From Verrucomicrobiia bacterium (GTDB lineage Bacteria > Verrucomicrobiota > Verrucomicrobiia > Limisphaerales > UBA9464), in assembly GCA_019634635.1 (NCBI GenBank), contig JAHCBB010000038.1:1-41920 (forward strand): 41,920 bases of DNA. Direction: 5' to 3'. A program made the position numbers and the translations under genes. Shown piece after piece: positions 16,724-24,954 of the stretch; the stretch's first letter is position 1, and each line of letters begins with the position of its first letter. The notes under the pieces were generated by a model. It made no database searches and was not told the DNA's origin. It was given only the letters and a program-made list of their open reading frames with translations.

Positions 16724-17013
16724 GCCGCATCCTGGACATCCTGACGGTCCTCCTGATCGTGGCCGGGGTGTTCTTCTTCCTTGCCGGGACGGTGGGCCTG
16801 TTGCGGTTCCCGGACCCCTTGACGCGGCTGCATGCGCTGACCAAGGCGGACAACCTCGGGCTTGGCCTGATCGTGCTGGCGCTGCTGCCGCGCGTGGCGT
16901 GGCCGTTCGACGCATTGAAGCTGATCGCCGTCTGGCTCTTCGCGCTGCTCGCATCGGCGACCGTCGGACAGCTCGTCGGCCGGATTGCCCACGAGAAGGG
17001 ACTCGATTCATGA
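16720..17013 (+). CDS. mnhG: Mrp/Mnh antiporter subunit G (MrpG/MbhC-like)
   Basis: A 97-residue protein starting at GTG 16720, preceded by the purine-rich AAGGAGAGG about 6 bases upstream, the best ribosome-binding site in this operon. The first membrane segment is ILTVLLIVAGVFFFLAGTVGLLRFPDPLTRLHALTKADNLG. The RFPD...R.HA.TKADNLG block is diagnostic for MrpG/MbhC. Two more hydrophobic segments complete the usual three. It overlaps mnhF and the next gene by 4 bp each. Confidence 0.92.
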   Translation: MSRILDILTVLLIVAGVFFFLAGTVGLLRFPDPLTRLHALTKADNLGLGLIVLALLPRVAWPFDALKLIAVWLFALLASATVGQLVGRIAHEKGLDS

Positions 17014-17960
17014 GCGCCGTCGTGGGCGTGGACCTCGCCCTGATTGTTCTGCTTGTGGCGTTGGCGTGGTGGATTCTGGCGGCGCGGGACGCGTTTGCGG
17101 CGATTGCGGGTTTCGTTGCGTACGGGCTGGTGCTGATGCTGGCCTGGATGCGACTGGCGGGGCCTGATGTCGCGCTGACGGAAGGGGCCATCGGCAGCGG
17201 ACTTTCGGGCCTGATGCTTTTTGGTGCGGCCGCGCGACTGCGCCGCAAGGGTCATGAAGCCGCGACCGCCTCGCCATCGGCGGGCACCGCGATGCGCGTC
17301 GGCGTTGGCCTCCTGTGCGCCGGGGTTGTCGCCGCCCTGGCGGCCATCGTGCTGGAGTTGCCCGAGCCGGCACCGACCCTCGCCCCGCAGGCGGCGGCGA
17401 GTCTGGGGGCCACCAGACTCGGCAACCCGGTCACCGGTGTGCTGCTGGCCTATCGCGCGCTCGACACACTGCTTGAGAAGGTCGTCCTGTTTCTCGCGCT
17501 GATCGGGGTCTGGTCGCTGGCCCCGGACCGGGCCTGGGGTGGCGCGCCCCGCATTCCTTCCGTGGAATCCCACGGCGCGTTGAGACTCCTGGCCCAGGTG
17601 TTGCCGCCGTTTGGAATTCTGGTCGGCATTCACATGGTCTGGAACGGCGCCGACGCGCCGGGTGGGGCGTTCCCCGGCAGTGCGGTGCTCGCGGCAATGT
17701 GGATGCTCGCCCTGGCGGCGGGGCTGACCCGGCTGCCTGCCGTCTCCTGCCGCCGCCTCCGGACGGCCATCATCATCGGCCCCGCGGTGTTCCTGCTCGT
17801 CGCCTTTGCGGGATTCGGGCTGGCCGGGGCGTTCCTCGCCTACCCGGACGGCTGGGCCAAGCCCTTGATCGTCGCGATTGAGCTGCCGCTGATCCTGTCC
17901 ATCGCCGTCATCCTCACGCTCCTCATTGCAGGACCGCCCGAAACGGAGGTCCGGCCATGA
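17010..17960 (+). CDS. Fused MbhD-MbhE-MbhF (MrpA C-terminal/MrpB-like) antiporter subunit
   Basis: This 316-residue membrane protein combines parts usually made separately. Residues ~1-75 resemble MbhD/DUF4040 (AIAGFVAYGLVLMLAWMRLAGPDVALTEGAIG). Residues ~90-170 resemble MbhE (NPVTGVLLAYRALDTLLEKVVLFLALIG). From ~190 the MrpB/MbhF block appears (LLPPFG..VGIHMVWNGADAPGGAFPGSAV-like; the key D.PGG.F.G is present). The first two units equal the C-terminal extension of canonical MrpA, and the third equals MrpB. This lets the operon dispense with a separate full-size MrpA. The ATG at 17010 overlaps the mnhG stop, and its stop overlaps the mnhC start (17957). Confidence 0.87.
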   Translation: MSAVVGVDLALIVLLVALAWWILAARDAFAAIAGFVAYGLVLMLAWMRLAGPDVALTEGAIGSGLSGLMLFGAAARLRRKGHEAATASPSAGTAMRVGVGLLCAGVVAALAAIVLELPEPAPTLAPQAAASLGATRLGNPVTGVLLAYRALDTLLEKVVLFLALIGVWSLAPDRAWGGAPRIPSVESHGALRLLAQVLPPFGILVGIHMVWNGADAPGGAFPGSAVLAAMWMLALAAGLTRLPAVSCRRLRTAIIIGPAVFLLVAFAGFGLAGAFLAYPDGWAKPLIVAIELPLILSIAVILTLLIAGPPETEVRP

Positions 17961-18283
17961 CCCCGGCAACGTGGATGGGCCTCGGTGGCGCGGTGCTGGT
18001 GGGCCTGGGGCTGTATGGCGTGATCCTTTCCGCGCAATGGCTGCGAAAGATCATCGCCTTCAACGTGCTCAGCAGCGGCGTTTTCCTGCTCTTTGGTGTC
18101 ATCGCCCTACGCGGCGCGGGCGCCGGTTTCGGCGGCGATCCGGTTCCGCAGGCGCTGGTCATCACCGGCATCGTCGTGGCGTTCTCCGGCTCGGCGCTGG
18201 CCGTTGCCCTGCTGCTGCGGTGGGCGGAGTCCCGAAGCCGTGCGGCGCGGCCGTCCGATGATCCCGCCGACGGCGTGTCGTAG
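17957..18283 (+). CDS. mnhC: Mrp/Mnh antiporter subunit C (NuoK-like)
   Basis: A 108-residue NuoK-like protein with three hydrophobic segments: GLGGAVLVGLGLYGVILS, IIAFNVLSSGVFLLFGVIAL and ALVITGIVVAFSGSALAVALLL. The DPVPQALVITGIVVAFSGSA block is the MrpC/MbhG hallmark. The MrpC family normally has an N-terminal G.YG.L......R...G......A.NL pattern, matched here by GLYGVILSAQWLRKIIAFNVLSSG. The stop is followed three bases later by the ATG of the first D-type subunit. Confidence 0.92.
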   Translation: MTPATWMGLGGAVLVGLGLYGVILSAQWLRKIIAFNVLSSGVFLLFGVIALRGAGAGFGGDPVPQALVITGIVVAFSGSALAVALLLRWAESRSRAARPSDDPADGVS

Positions 18284-18286
18284 TCC

Positions 18287-19828
18287 ATGGGCCCTCCCGC
18301 GCTCCAATCCGTTCTGGGCGACGCGCCGGTCACGACGCCGGGCGGTTTCCTGCTGGTGCTGGCCCTGATGACGCCGGTGTTGGGGGCGTTGGCCGGGTTC
18401 GTGTTTGGCGGCCGCGCGGCGGAACGCCTCGCGGTGCTGATGGCACCCATCGGCCTCGCGATCAGCCTGTCCATTCTCGCGATGGTGCTGCGCACCGACG
18501 CGGCGCTGGTTTACGTCGTCGGCGACTGGGCGCCTCCGCTCGGAGTGGCGCTGCGGGCCGACGGATTTTCTGCGGCCATGGTGGTGATGACGGCTGTGGT
18601 CATGACCGCGGTCCTCCTGTATGCACGGACCGATTTTTCAACGCCCGCCGGGATCCGGGAGGCGCGCCGGCCGCTCTCGTTCTGGGTGCTGGTGCTGGGG
18701 GTGTGGAATGCGCTTCTTGCGGTCTTCCTGAGCAACGATCTGTTCAGCCTCTATGTCGGACTGGAGTTGCTCACCTTCGCCGGGGTGCCCCTGGTCTGCC
18801 TCGACGGGCGGGCGGAAACGCTCGAGGCCGCCCTGCGCTACCTCATGTTCGCCCTGCTGGGATCGGTGCTCTACCTGCTCGGGGCGGCTCTGGTTTACGG
18901 CACCTTCGGTACGCTCGACCTCACGATGCTCTCGGGCCGCCTGGGTCGAGGGCCGCTGGGCGCGGTCGCGGTCGCGCTGATGATTGCCGGCCTGTTTGCC
19001 AAGGCGGCGCTTTTCCCGCTGCACCTGTGGTTGCCGCCCGCGCACGGAGGTGCGCCGCCCGCCGCCAGCGCCATCCTGTCCGCGCTGGTCGTCAAGGCGT
19101 CGTTCTTCCTGGTCGTCCGTCTGTGGCTCGGCCTCAGCCCCGACCTGTCGAAGGTCATGGCGTCGCAGCTCATCGCCGCGTTGGGCGCCGCAGCGATCCT
19201 TTTCGGAGGCGGACTCGCGCTGCGGCAGGCGCGGCTGAAGATGATGATCGCCTACTCCACGGTCGCGCAGATTGGCTACCTCTTCCTGATGTTTCCGCTG
19301 CTGGCCGCGGGGGCTGGAGGGGTCCACACCGCGGTGCTGACCGGGGGGTTGATGCAGGCGGTGTCGCATGCGTGCGCGAAGGCGGCGCTGTTTCTGGCGG
19401 CGGGCCTGCTGGCCGGTGCGCTGGGCGGCGACCTGATCGCCGGCCTGCGTGGACTTGGCCGTACGCTGCCCCTGACGGTGCTGGCGATGGGCATCGGCGG
19501 CATGTCCCTCATCGGCCTGCCGCCGAGCGGCGGGTTTCGGGCCAAATGGCTTCTGTTGTCGGCCGCCATCACCACCGGCCAGTGGTGGTGGGCACTGGTG
19601 ATGCTCGCGGGCGGATTGCTCTCGGTCGGGTACGTGTTTCGGATCCTCAATCCGGCGCTCGCGCGTGTGGAGGAACCCCTCGCGCTCCGGGCGCCCGTGT
19701 CGCGTCAGCGTGAAGTCATCGTGCTCGCGCTGGCGCTCTGCTCGCTGCTGCTGGGATTCTCCGCCATCGTCCCCGCCAACCTGGCGGCGATCGGGATTGG
19801 CAAGGCCCCGGAGGTGACCGTGCCATGA
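18287..19828 (+). CDS. mnhD: Mrp/Mnh antiporter subunit D (proton-conducting, NuoN/NuoM-like)
   Basis: A 513-residue polytopic membrane protein of the complex-I antiporter-like family. Conserved ion-path residues are visible: E160 in LYVGLELLTFAGVPLV (TM5 glutamate), K239 in LFAKAALFPLHLWLPPAH (TM7 lysine) and K270 in SALVVKASFFLVVRLW. The TM12-region GGMSLIGLPPSGGFRAKW is also present. It should carry out proton/cation exchange within the complex. The ATG at 18287 follows mnhC by three bases. The N-terminus is slightly extended (MGPPALQSVLGDAPVTTPGG) before the first helix. The 3' end overlaps the next gene by 4 bp. Confidence 0.93.
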   Translation: MGPPALQSVLGDAPVTTPGGFLLVLALMTPVLGALAGFVFGGRAAERLAVLMAPIGLAISLSILAMVLRTDAALVYVVGDWAPPLGVALRADGFSAAMVVMTAVVMTAVLLYARTDFSTPAGIREARRPLSFWVLVLGVWNALLAVFLSNDLFSLYVGLELLTFAGVPLVCLDGRAETLEAALRYLMFALLGSVLYLLGAALVYGTFGTLDLTMLSGRLGRGPLGAVAVALMIAGLFAKAALFPLHLWLPPAHGGAPPAASAILSALVVKASFFLVVRLWLGLSPDLSKVMASQLIAALGAAAILFGGGLALRQARLKMMIAYSTVAQIGYLFLMFPLLAAGAGGVHTAVLTGGLMQAVSHACAKAALFLAAGLLAGALGGDLIAGLRGLGRTLPLTVLAMGIGGMSLIGLPPSGGFRAKWLLLSAAITTGQWWWALVMLAGGLLSVGYVFRILNPALARVEEPLALRAPVSRQREVIVLALALCSLLLGFSAIVPANLAAIGIGKAPEVTVP

Positions 19829-21492
19829 CCCTCGGCGTGATCTCGATTTCCAGCCCGGGCGGCGCGGCGGCATTGCTGGCCACGCTGATTGTGCCGGCGC
19901 TGTTCGTGGTGGCCTGCCGCTCGCGCCGCTGGCGGGAACGGATGCCGCGGCTGTTGTTCCTGGCGCCGCTGCCGGCGCTGGCCGCCGCCTGCTTCGTGCC
20001 GGAGGGGGCGGCCGTCGTCCTCGACCCGGCGCGGCTGCGGCTCACGCTCACCCTGGCTCCCCCCCGTGCGCTGCTGCTGGGCGCGGTGGCGTTGTTGTGG
20101 TCCTGTGCGGGGGCCTACACCGGTGCGTACCTGCGTGACGACCGGTACGCGGGGCGGTTCGCGGTGTACTGGCTGCTCACGCTCACGGGCTGCCTGGGCG
20201 TCTTCCTCGCCGGCGATCTGGCGAGCTTCTACCTGCTGTATTCGCTGATGAGCCTCGCCGCGTACGGTCTGGTGGTTCACGACGGCACCGCCCCGGCACG
20301 ACGCGCGGCGATGGTGTATCTGGTGCTGGCCGTGCTCGGCGAGGCGTTCCTGCTGCTGGCGTTCGTGCTGCTGGCCGCGGCGGCGCCGGGGGACTCGGTG
20401 CTCATCCGCGACGTCGTGGCCGCACTGCCCGCCTCGCCGCTCCGCGCGCAGACGCTGATGTTCCTGATCCTGGGCTTCGGCTTGAAGATGGGCCTGGTGC
20501 CGCTGCACGGCTGGCTGCCGCTGGCGCATCCGGCCGCGCCCATGCCGGCGTCGGCGGTGTTGAGCGGGGCGATCATCAAGACGGGTGTCATCGGCTTCAT
20601 CGCCCTGCTGCCCCTGGGGACGGTGCTGACCGCCTGGGGGATGGCGCTGACGGTGATTGGCATGGTCACGGCGTTCTACGCCGTGACCATTGGCGTGACG
20701 CAGGCCAATCCGAAAACGGTGCTGGCGTACTCCAGCGTGAGCCAGATGGGCCTCGTCGCTGCGTTGCTGGGCGTCGGACTGGCCACCGGTCGGGCCGAGG
20801 CTGGCATGGCGGCGGCGTTCTACGCGGTGCACCACGTGCTCGTGAAGGGTGCGCTCTTCCTCGCCGTGGGCGTTGTCGGCCTGACGCCGGCGCGAGTTCG
20901 GTGGCGGGTGCTGCTGCCGTGCGCTGTCCTGGCATTGAGCTTTGCCGGGCTGCCGCTCACCGGCGGTGCGGTCGCAAAGCTGGCGACCAAGCCGTACTTC
21001 GACAGCGATTTGCTCAAGGTCCTCGCCACGCTTTCCGCCGCGGGCAGCGCGTTGCTGATGCTGCACTTCATGGGACGTCTTGCCGCGCTGGCGCCGCCGG
21101 AAACGGATCGTCCCGCCCCCGCCGGAATGACCGTTCCGTGGGCCATCACTGCGATCGCCGCGGTCGCGGTGCCATGGAGTCTCTATTCTGCTGTCCTTGG
21201 CGGGGATGCCGGGCAAACGCTGGATCCAAAGGCGCTGTGGGCCGCCCTCTGGCCGGTGCTGGTTGGAGCGGGGTTGGCCGTCGTGTTGCACCGCTGGAGC
21301 ATGCGGCTGCCCCGGATCCCCGAAGGGGATGTCATCTGCACCGGGGAACGGGTGGCCCGCGCAGCGATGGCACAGGGCCGGGTTCTGGATCCGTTGGATG
21401 CCGCACTGCGCCGCTGGCCCGTCGCCGGCGCGGCGCTGTTGGCACTAACATTGATATTTGTGGCACTGCTTTTCGCGGGCGGGCCGCCTTGA
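19825..21492 (+). CDS. Second D-type (NuoL/M/N-like) antiporter subunit lacking the TM5 glutamate
   Basis: A 555-residue polytopic protein of the same fold as its upstream neighbour but clearly divergent from it. The TM7 lysine (K221 in LGFGLKMGLVPLHGWLPLAHP) and the IIKTG lysine (K252) are kept. In the position of the family's TM5 glutamate (W/YE...S) this protein reads FYLLYSLMSLAAYGLV, with S140. It may therefore translocate by an altered route or serve a structural role. The last ~100 residues extend beyond the core and end in a hydrophobic segment (ALLALTLIFVALLFAGG). As the last gene of the operon it ends at 21492, followed within 30 bp by decayed repeat sequence. No intrinsic terminator was recognised. 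Confidence 0.88.
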   Translation: MTLGVISISSPGGAAALLATLIVPALFVVACRSRRWRERMPRLLFLAPLPALAAACFVPEGAAVVLDPARLRLTLTLAPPRALLLGAVALLWSCAGAYTGAYLRDDRYAGRFAVYWLLTLTGCLGVFLAGDLASFYLLYSLMSLAAYGLVVHDGTAPARRAAMVYLVLAVLGEAFLLLAFVLLAAAAPGDSVLIRDVVAALPASPLRAQTLMFLILGFGLKMGLVPLHGWLPLAHPAAPMPASAVLSGAIIKTGVIGFIALLPLGTVLTAWGMALTVIGMVTAFYAVTIGVTQANPKTVLAYSSVSQMGLVAALLGVGLATGRAEAGMAAAFYAVHHVLVKGALFLAVGVVGLTPARVRWRVLLPCAVLALSFAGLPLTGGAVAKLATKPYFDSDLLKVLATLSAAGSALLMLHFMGRLAALAPPETDRPAPAGMTVPWAITAIAAVAVPWSLYSAVLGGDAGQTLDPKALWAALWPVLVGAGLAVVLHRWSMRLPRIPEGDVICTGERVARAAMAQGRVLDPLDAALRRWPVAGAALLALTLIFVALLFAGGPP

Positions 21493-21519
21493 GCATGCCG
21501 TTCCCGTGGCTCATGCCGG

Positions 21520-21690
21520 GTAGGGCAAGGCTCCTGTCCGGTGGGGTGTGTGTCCTGTCTAGTGGAGTATGGCACCTTACCCGGTGGGGCGAGGCTCCCG
21601 CCGAGCCGTACGGCCAACCCGTGGCCCGGCCTGTGGGGACTCCACGCGCAGGTGGCTCGCGAGGACTCTCGTACCCACCGGTGGTGGCGG
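21520..21690 (-). repeat. Decayed copy of the palindromic element downstream of the antiporter operon
   Basis: A core at about 21579-21682 begins ACCCGGTGGGGCGAGGCTCC and continues GCCGAGCCGTACG as in the array consensus. It then diverges strongly, ending near GTACCCACCGGTGG; its length (~104 bp) is conserved. Bases ~21520-21578 contain GGTAGGGCAAGGCTCCTGTCC and related scraps of a second copy. The orientation is opposite to the 14537-15774 array and the same as the 1-340 copies. The whole 21493-21708 gap holds nothing else that I can identify. Confidence 0.8.
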
Positions 21691-21708
21691 CGGAGCGTCA
21701 AGAACCCC

Positions 21709-23478
21709 TCACCGGTGCTTCAGCCGGAAATACGCCTGGTCACTGAGCGAAAGGGGGGCACGGCACGGTGAATCACCCGGGATGTCCGACCAGCCGTCCG
21801 GGTCGGCCAGATTCCCGACCAGAAACTGGGCGCCATAGGCCGGATCCTCCCAGGTCAGGACGACGTCGTCGCCGTCACGCGCGATGGCGATGGACGAACT
21901 CTGCGGGATCAGCGCGAGCGGGTTTGAGAATGGCGAAGTGTCCGACCCCGAGTCGTCGCTCAGGGTGCTCGTGATCACCAGATGGGTGGCGAGATGGATG
22001 CCGGGCACTCCGGTCAGGTCGAAGGCAAATGCACCCGGCGCCGGGTCCAGGTCGTCGGGGCCACCCTCGATGAACGTCGCGATCCGCAGGCCCATGACCC
22101 GCGAGTCCGGGTCTGGATCCGGGTTGGCGAGATGTACGTCCACCGCGGCGGGAGTGAGATTGTCGTCGCCAGGGCCGCTGAGCGGCACGCTGCCGCGGAT
22201 CTGCTGGCGGGTGGAATCGTCAGAAAGCACTGGCGCCAGGTCAGTGTCGCGTCCGAGCCGCAGGCCGGCCAGGGAGTGCTCCAGCAGTTCGTGCGACGGT
22301 CCGGTGTTGCCGCGAAAATAGTTGCCGCGCTGGACCACGCGGGTGTCCGGGCGCGGATAGCGAAACAGGTAACCGGTGTGGTTGTAGATGCGGTTGGCAG
22401 CTGCGGAACCGGTGGGCGCACCGTCTCCGGTGCCGATGACCGCCTGGACCTTCTGGACCCTGAGGAAGTTGCCGTTGGGCAGCGGCGTGATGGAGTCCAT
22501 GGCCACGCCGATCCAGTTGCCCGCAAGCACGAGCCGCTCGGCCGGACCGTAGAATTCGATGACATCGCCCCGCATGCCGCCGATGACATTCCGTCGGATG
22601 GTGATCGTGCCCTCGAGATCGGCCCCTTCGATCGCGTCGCCTTCCAGCGCCTCGCGGATTTCCGCGGGCGGAAGCGTCCGCCCGTCCGGCAGCACCCCGA
22701 TGAGATTGTTTCTGACGACGACGTCGCGTGTTTCCTCGAACTGGATGGCGATGGCGTGAGCGACAATGACGTTTTGTTCCTCCATGGCGTTTGCGCCGTC
22801 GCCATCCGAACCGAAGACATGGCCGCCTTCGGTGCCGTACGCCGCAATTGCCACCTCGCCTCCACTGAAAAGGGTCTGGTCGGGCGAGATGCCGAACCAG
22901 CAGCCGCTCACCTGGCCCCCGGCGGCGCCGTCGCTGAAGTACACGCCGTAGTTCAGCGAGTCCTGGCTGGCGAGCACGGAGAATCCACGCACGTGAATGT
23001 TTGCGCCGGCGAGGCGCAGCGACCAGTCGGGCGTTTCCAGGGTGTGGGGATCGGGTTCGAGCACGCGACAGTCGAGCACGATCCGCAGCACGGCATTGTT
23101 GGCATCCCCGGGTCCCGCGGAGTTCGGACGCGCTCCGGGCTGCGAATAGCCGTCCACCAGCGTCCGGGCGAATCCGGGGGCGAGCAGCGGCGGAAACCCG
23201 CCCGGTGGCGCGGCGATGATCTGCGGGCCGCTGCCGGGGATGGCGAAGCGGATGACGAGGTCGTCGCCCGCGTCGTCCTCGATCATGAGCACCGATTCTC
23301 CGGCGGACATCGGGCGGCCGAGGGCGTCGTTGGCGAGGAGCAGGGCCTCGACAAAGGTGAGCCGGGCGTCCGGGGTGTTGTCGTTGCCGGCGGTGTTGAC
23401 GATCAGCTCAAGGCTCCGGCCGGCGGCAGGCAGGGCAAGCAGCGCGGAGACCATGGCGGGAAGGACAATCTGTTTCAT
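21709..23478 (-). CDS. Secreted right-handed beta-helix protein
   Basis: A 589-residue exported protein. The ATG at 23478 is chosen because it precedes a signal peptide (MKQIVLPAMVSALLALPAAG) and lies 25 bp after the DUF1501 stop; the longer frame would overlap that gene. The mature N-terminus (LELIVNTAGNDNTPDARLTFVEALLLAN) is the usual start of CSLREAI-like or parallel beta-helix repeat proteins. Repeats such as NVIVAHAIAIQFEETRDVVVRNNLIGV and TITIRRNVIGGMRGDVIEFYG give the coils. The C-terminus has a small immunoglobulin-like domain ending AYFRLKHR, a common ending in verrucomicrobial secreted proteins. The function is unknown; adhesion or polysaccharide binding is possible. It is last in a cluster with the DUF1501 and DUF1549 genes. 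Confidence 0.85.
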   Translation of the reverse strand: MKQIVLPAMVSALLALPAAGRSLELIVNTAGNDNTPDARLTFVEALLLANDALGRPMSAGESVLMIEDDAGDDLVIRFAIPGSGPQIIAAPPGGFPPLLAPGFARTLVDGYSQPGARPNSAGPGDANNAVLRIVLDCRVLEPDPHTLETPDWSLRLAGANIHVRGFSVLASQDSLNYGVYFSDGAAGGQVSGCWFGISPDQTLFSGGEVAIAAYGTEGGHVFGSDGDGANAMEEQNVIVAHAIAIQFEETRDVVVRNNLIGVLPDGRTLPPAEIREALEGDAIEGADLEGTITIRRNVIGGMRGDVIEFYGPAERLVLAGNWIGVAMDSITPLPNGNFLRVQKVQAVIGTGDGAPTGSAAANRIYNHTGYLFRYPRPDTRVVQRGNYFRGNTGPSHELLEHSLAGLRLGRDTDLAPVLSDDSTRQQIRGSVPLSGPGDDNLTPAAVDVHLANPDPDPDSRVMGLRIATFIEGGPDDLDPAPGAFAFDLTGVPGIHLATHLVITSTLSDDSGSDTSPFSNPLALIPQSSSIAIARDGDDVVLTWEDPAYGAQFLVGNLADPDGWSDIPGDSPCRAPLSLSDQAYFRLKHR

Positions 23479-23503
23479 GGTGGCAACCGGCTCCCGGGCC
23501 GGC

Positions 23504-24949
23504 TTAGGCCAGCAGGCCGTGGACGACTTCGCCGTGGACGTCAGTGAGGCGGAAGTCGCGTCCCTGGAAGCGGAAGGTGAGCTGCTCGTGGTCGAAGCCA
23601 AGCAGGTGCAGCAGCGTGGCATGGAAGTCGTGCACATGCACCCGGTCCTTCACCGCGTTGAACCCGAGTTCGTCGGTCTCGCCAAATGTCAGCCCGGGTT
23701 TGAATCCGCCACCCGCCACCCAGTAGCTGAATCCGTTGGGATGATGGTCCCGTCCGTCATCGCCGCCCTGCACCATCGGGGTGCGTCCGAACTCACCGCC
23801 CCAGATGACAATGGTGTCCTCCAGCAGGCCCCGCTGCTTGAGGTCCTTCACGAGGGCGGCGCTGGCGCGGTCCGTCACTTCGCAGTTGCGCCGGAGATCC
23901 GCCTTGAGGTTGCCGTGCTGATCCCAGGATTCGTGGAAGATCTGCACGAAGCGGACGCCGCGCTCAATCATCCGGCGCGCCAGCAGACAGGCATTGGCGT
24001 AGGTCGGACGACCCGGCTCGGCGCCGTACAGTTCGCGGACACTCTCCGGCTCGCGCGTCAGATCCATCACCTCCGGCGCCACATGCTGCATCCGGTAGGC
24101 CATCTCGAAGGCGCTGATGCGGGCGGCGATTTCCGGATCCCCCACGGTTTCAAGCCGGCGCGCGTTCAACCGGTTCACGGTGTCCAGGGTGTCGCGCTGC
24201 AGGGCGTCGTCCACACCTGCGGGATTGGACAGGTACAGGACCGGTTCGCCGCCGGTCCGGAAGAGCGTCCCGTTGTGCACCGTCGGCAGAAAACCGCAGC
24301 CCCAGTTCGACGCGCCGCCGCTGGTTCCCTTGCTGCCGGTGCTGAACACGACGTAGGCCGGCAGGTCCCGGGTCTCGCAGCCCAGGCCGTAGGTGGTCCA
24401 GGCTCCAAGGCTGGGGCGGCCAAACTGCTGCGAGCCGGTGTTCATCATGATCTGGCCGGGGGCATGATTGAAGGCATCCGTCTGCATGGAACGGATCAGC
24501 GTGAGGTCGTCGGCCACGCCGCCGAGGTGCGGGAGGAGTTCGCCCAGTTCCATGCCGCAGCGCCCGTGCCGCTGGAATGCGAACCGGGGGCCCAGCAGCG
24601 TGGAACTGGGATTGATGAAGGCGGCGCGATAGCCCTCGAGCAGCTCCGGAGGCGGCAGGGTGCCATTGAACTTCGCCAGCTGGGGCTTGTAGTCGAAGAG
24701 CTCGAGGTGGCTGGGGGCTCCGGCCATGAACAGGTAGATGACCCGCTTCGCACGGGCGGGCAGGGGCGGGTTCCGGGGCGCCAGGGGATTGCCGGCCAGC
24801 GCGGTGGATGCCGCCCCGAGCCGGTCGCCCAGGAGCGAGCGCAGGGCGATGGCTCCCAGCCCAACCCCGCAGTCCTTGAAGAACCAGCGACGGGTGAGGT
24901 GCCGTTGCCGTTCGGCGACGGCGTGTTCGGACACGGTGAGGCGTTTCAT
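23504..24949 (-). CDS. DUF1501-family, Tat-exported sulfatase-like protein
   Basis: A 481-residue protein with a twin-arginine-type leader (TRRWFFKDCGVGLGAIAL, R20-R21) and the DUF1501 hallmarks: RAKRVIYLFMAGAPSHLELFDYKP, RFVQIFHESWDQHGNL and GGEFGRTP near residue 385, followed by GRDHHPNGFSYWVAGGG. The family is distantly related to the alkaline phosphatase/sulfatase superfamily and is abundant in Planctomycetes and Verrucomicrobia; no reaction has been established that I know of. It starts 5 bp after the stop of the DUF1549/DUF1553 cytochrome, the canonical partner, so the two are co-transcribed and probably act together in the periplasm. Confidence 0.93.
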   Translation of the reverse strand: MKRLTVSEHAVAERQRHLTRRWFFKDCGVGLGAIALRSLLGDRLGAASTALAGNPLAPRNPPLPARAKRVIYLFMAGAPSHLELFDYKPQLAKFNGTLPPPELLEGYRAAFINPSSTLLGPRFAFQRHGRCGMELGELLPHLGGVADDLTLIRSMQTDAFNHAPGQIMMNTGSQQFGRPSLGAWTTYGLGCETRDLPAYVVFSTGSKGTSGGASNWGCGFLPTVHNGTLFRTGGEPVLYLSNPAGVDDALQRDTLDTVNRLNARRLETVGDPEIAARISAFEMAYRMQHVAPEVMDLTREPESVRELYGAEPGRPTYANACLLARRMIERGVRFVQIFHESWDQHGNLKADLRRNCEVTDRASAALVKDLKQRGLLEDTIVIWGGEFGRTPMVQGGDDGRDHHPNGFSYWVAGGGFKPGLTFGETDELGFNAVKDRVHVHDFHATLLHLLGFDHEQLTFRFQGRDFRLTDVHGEVVHGLLA

Positions 24950-24954
24950 GGGGG

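Noticed and set aside
15762..17969. 735-codon minus-strand frame opposite the antiporter operon
   Set aside because: Antisense to six overlapping genes with clear membrane-subunit motifs. Its translation is Arg/Gln/Gly-rich and hydrophilic without domain features.
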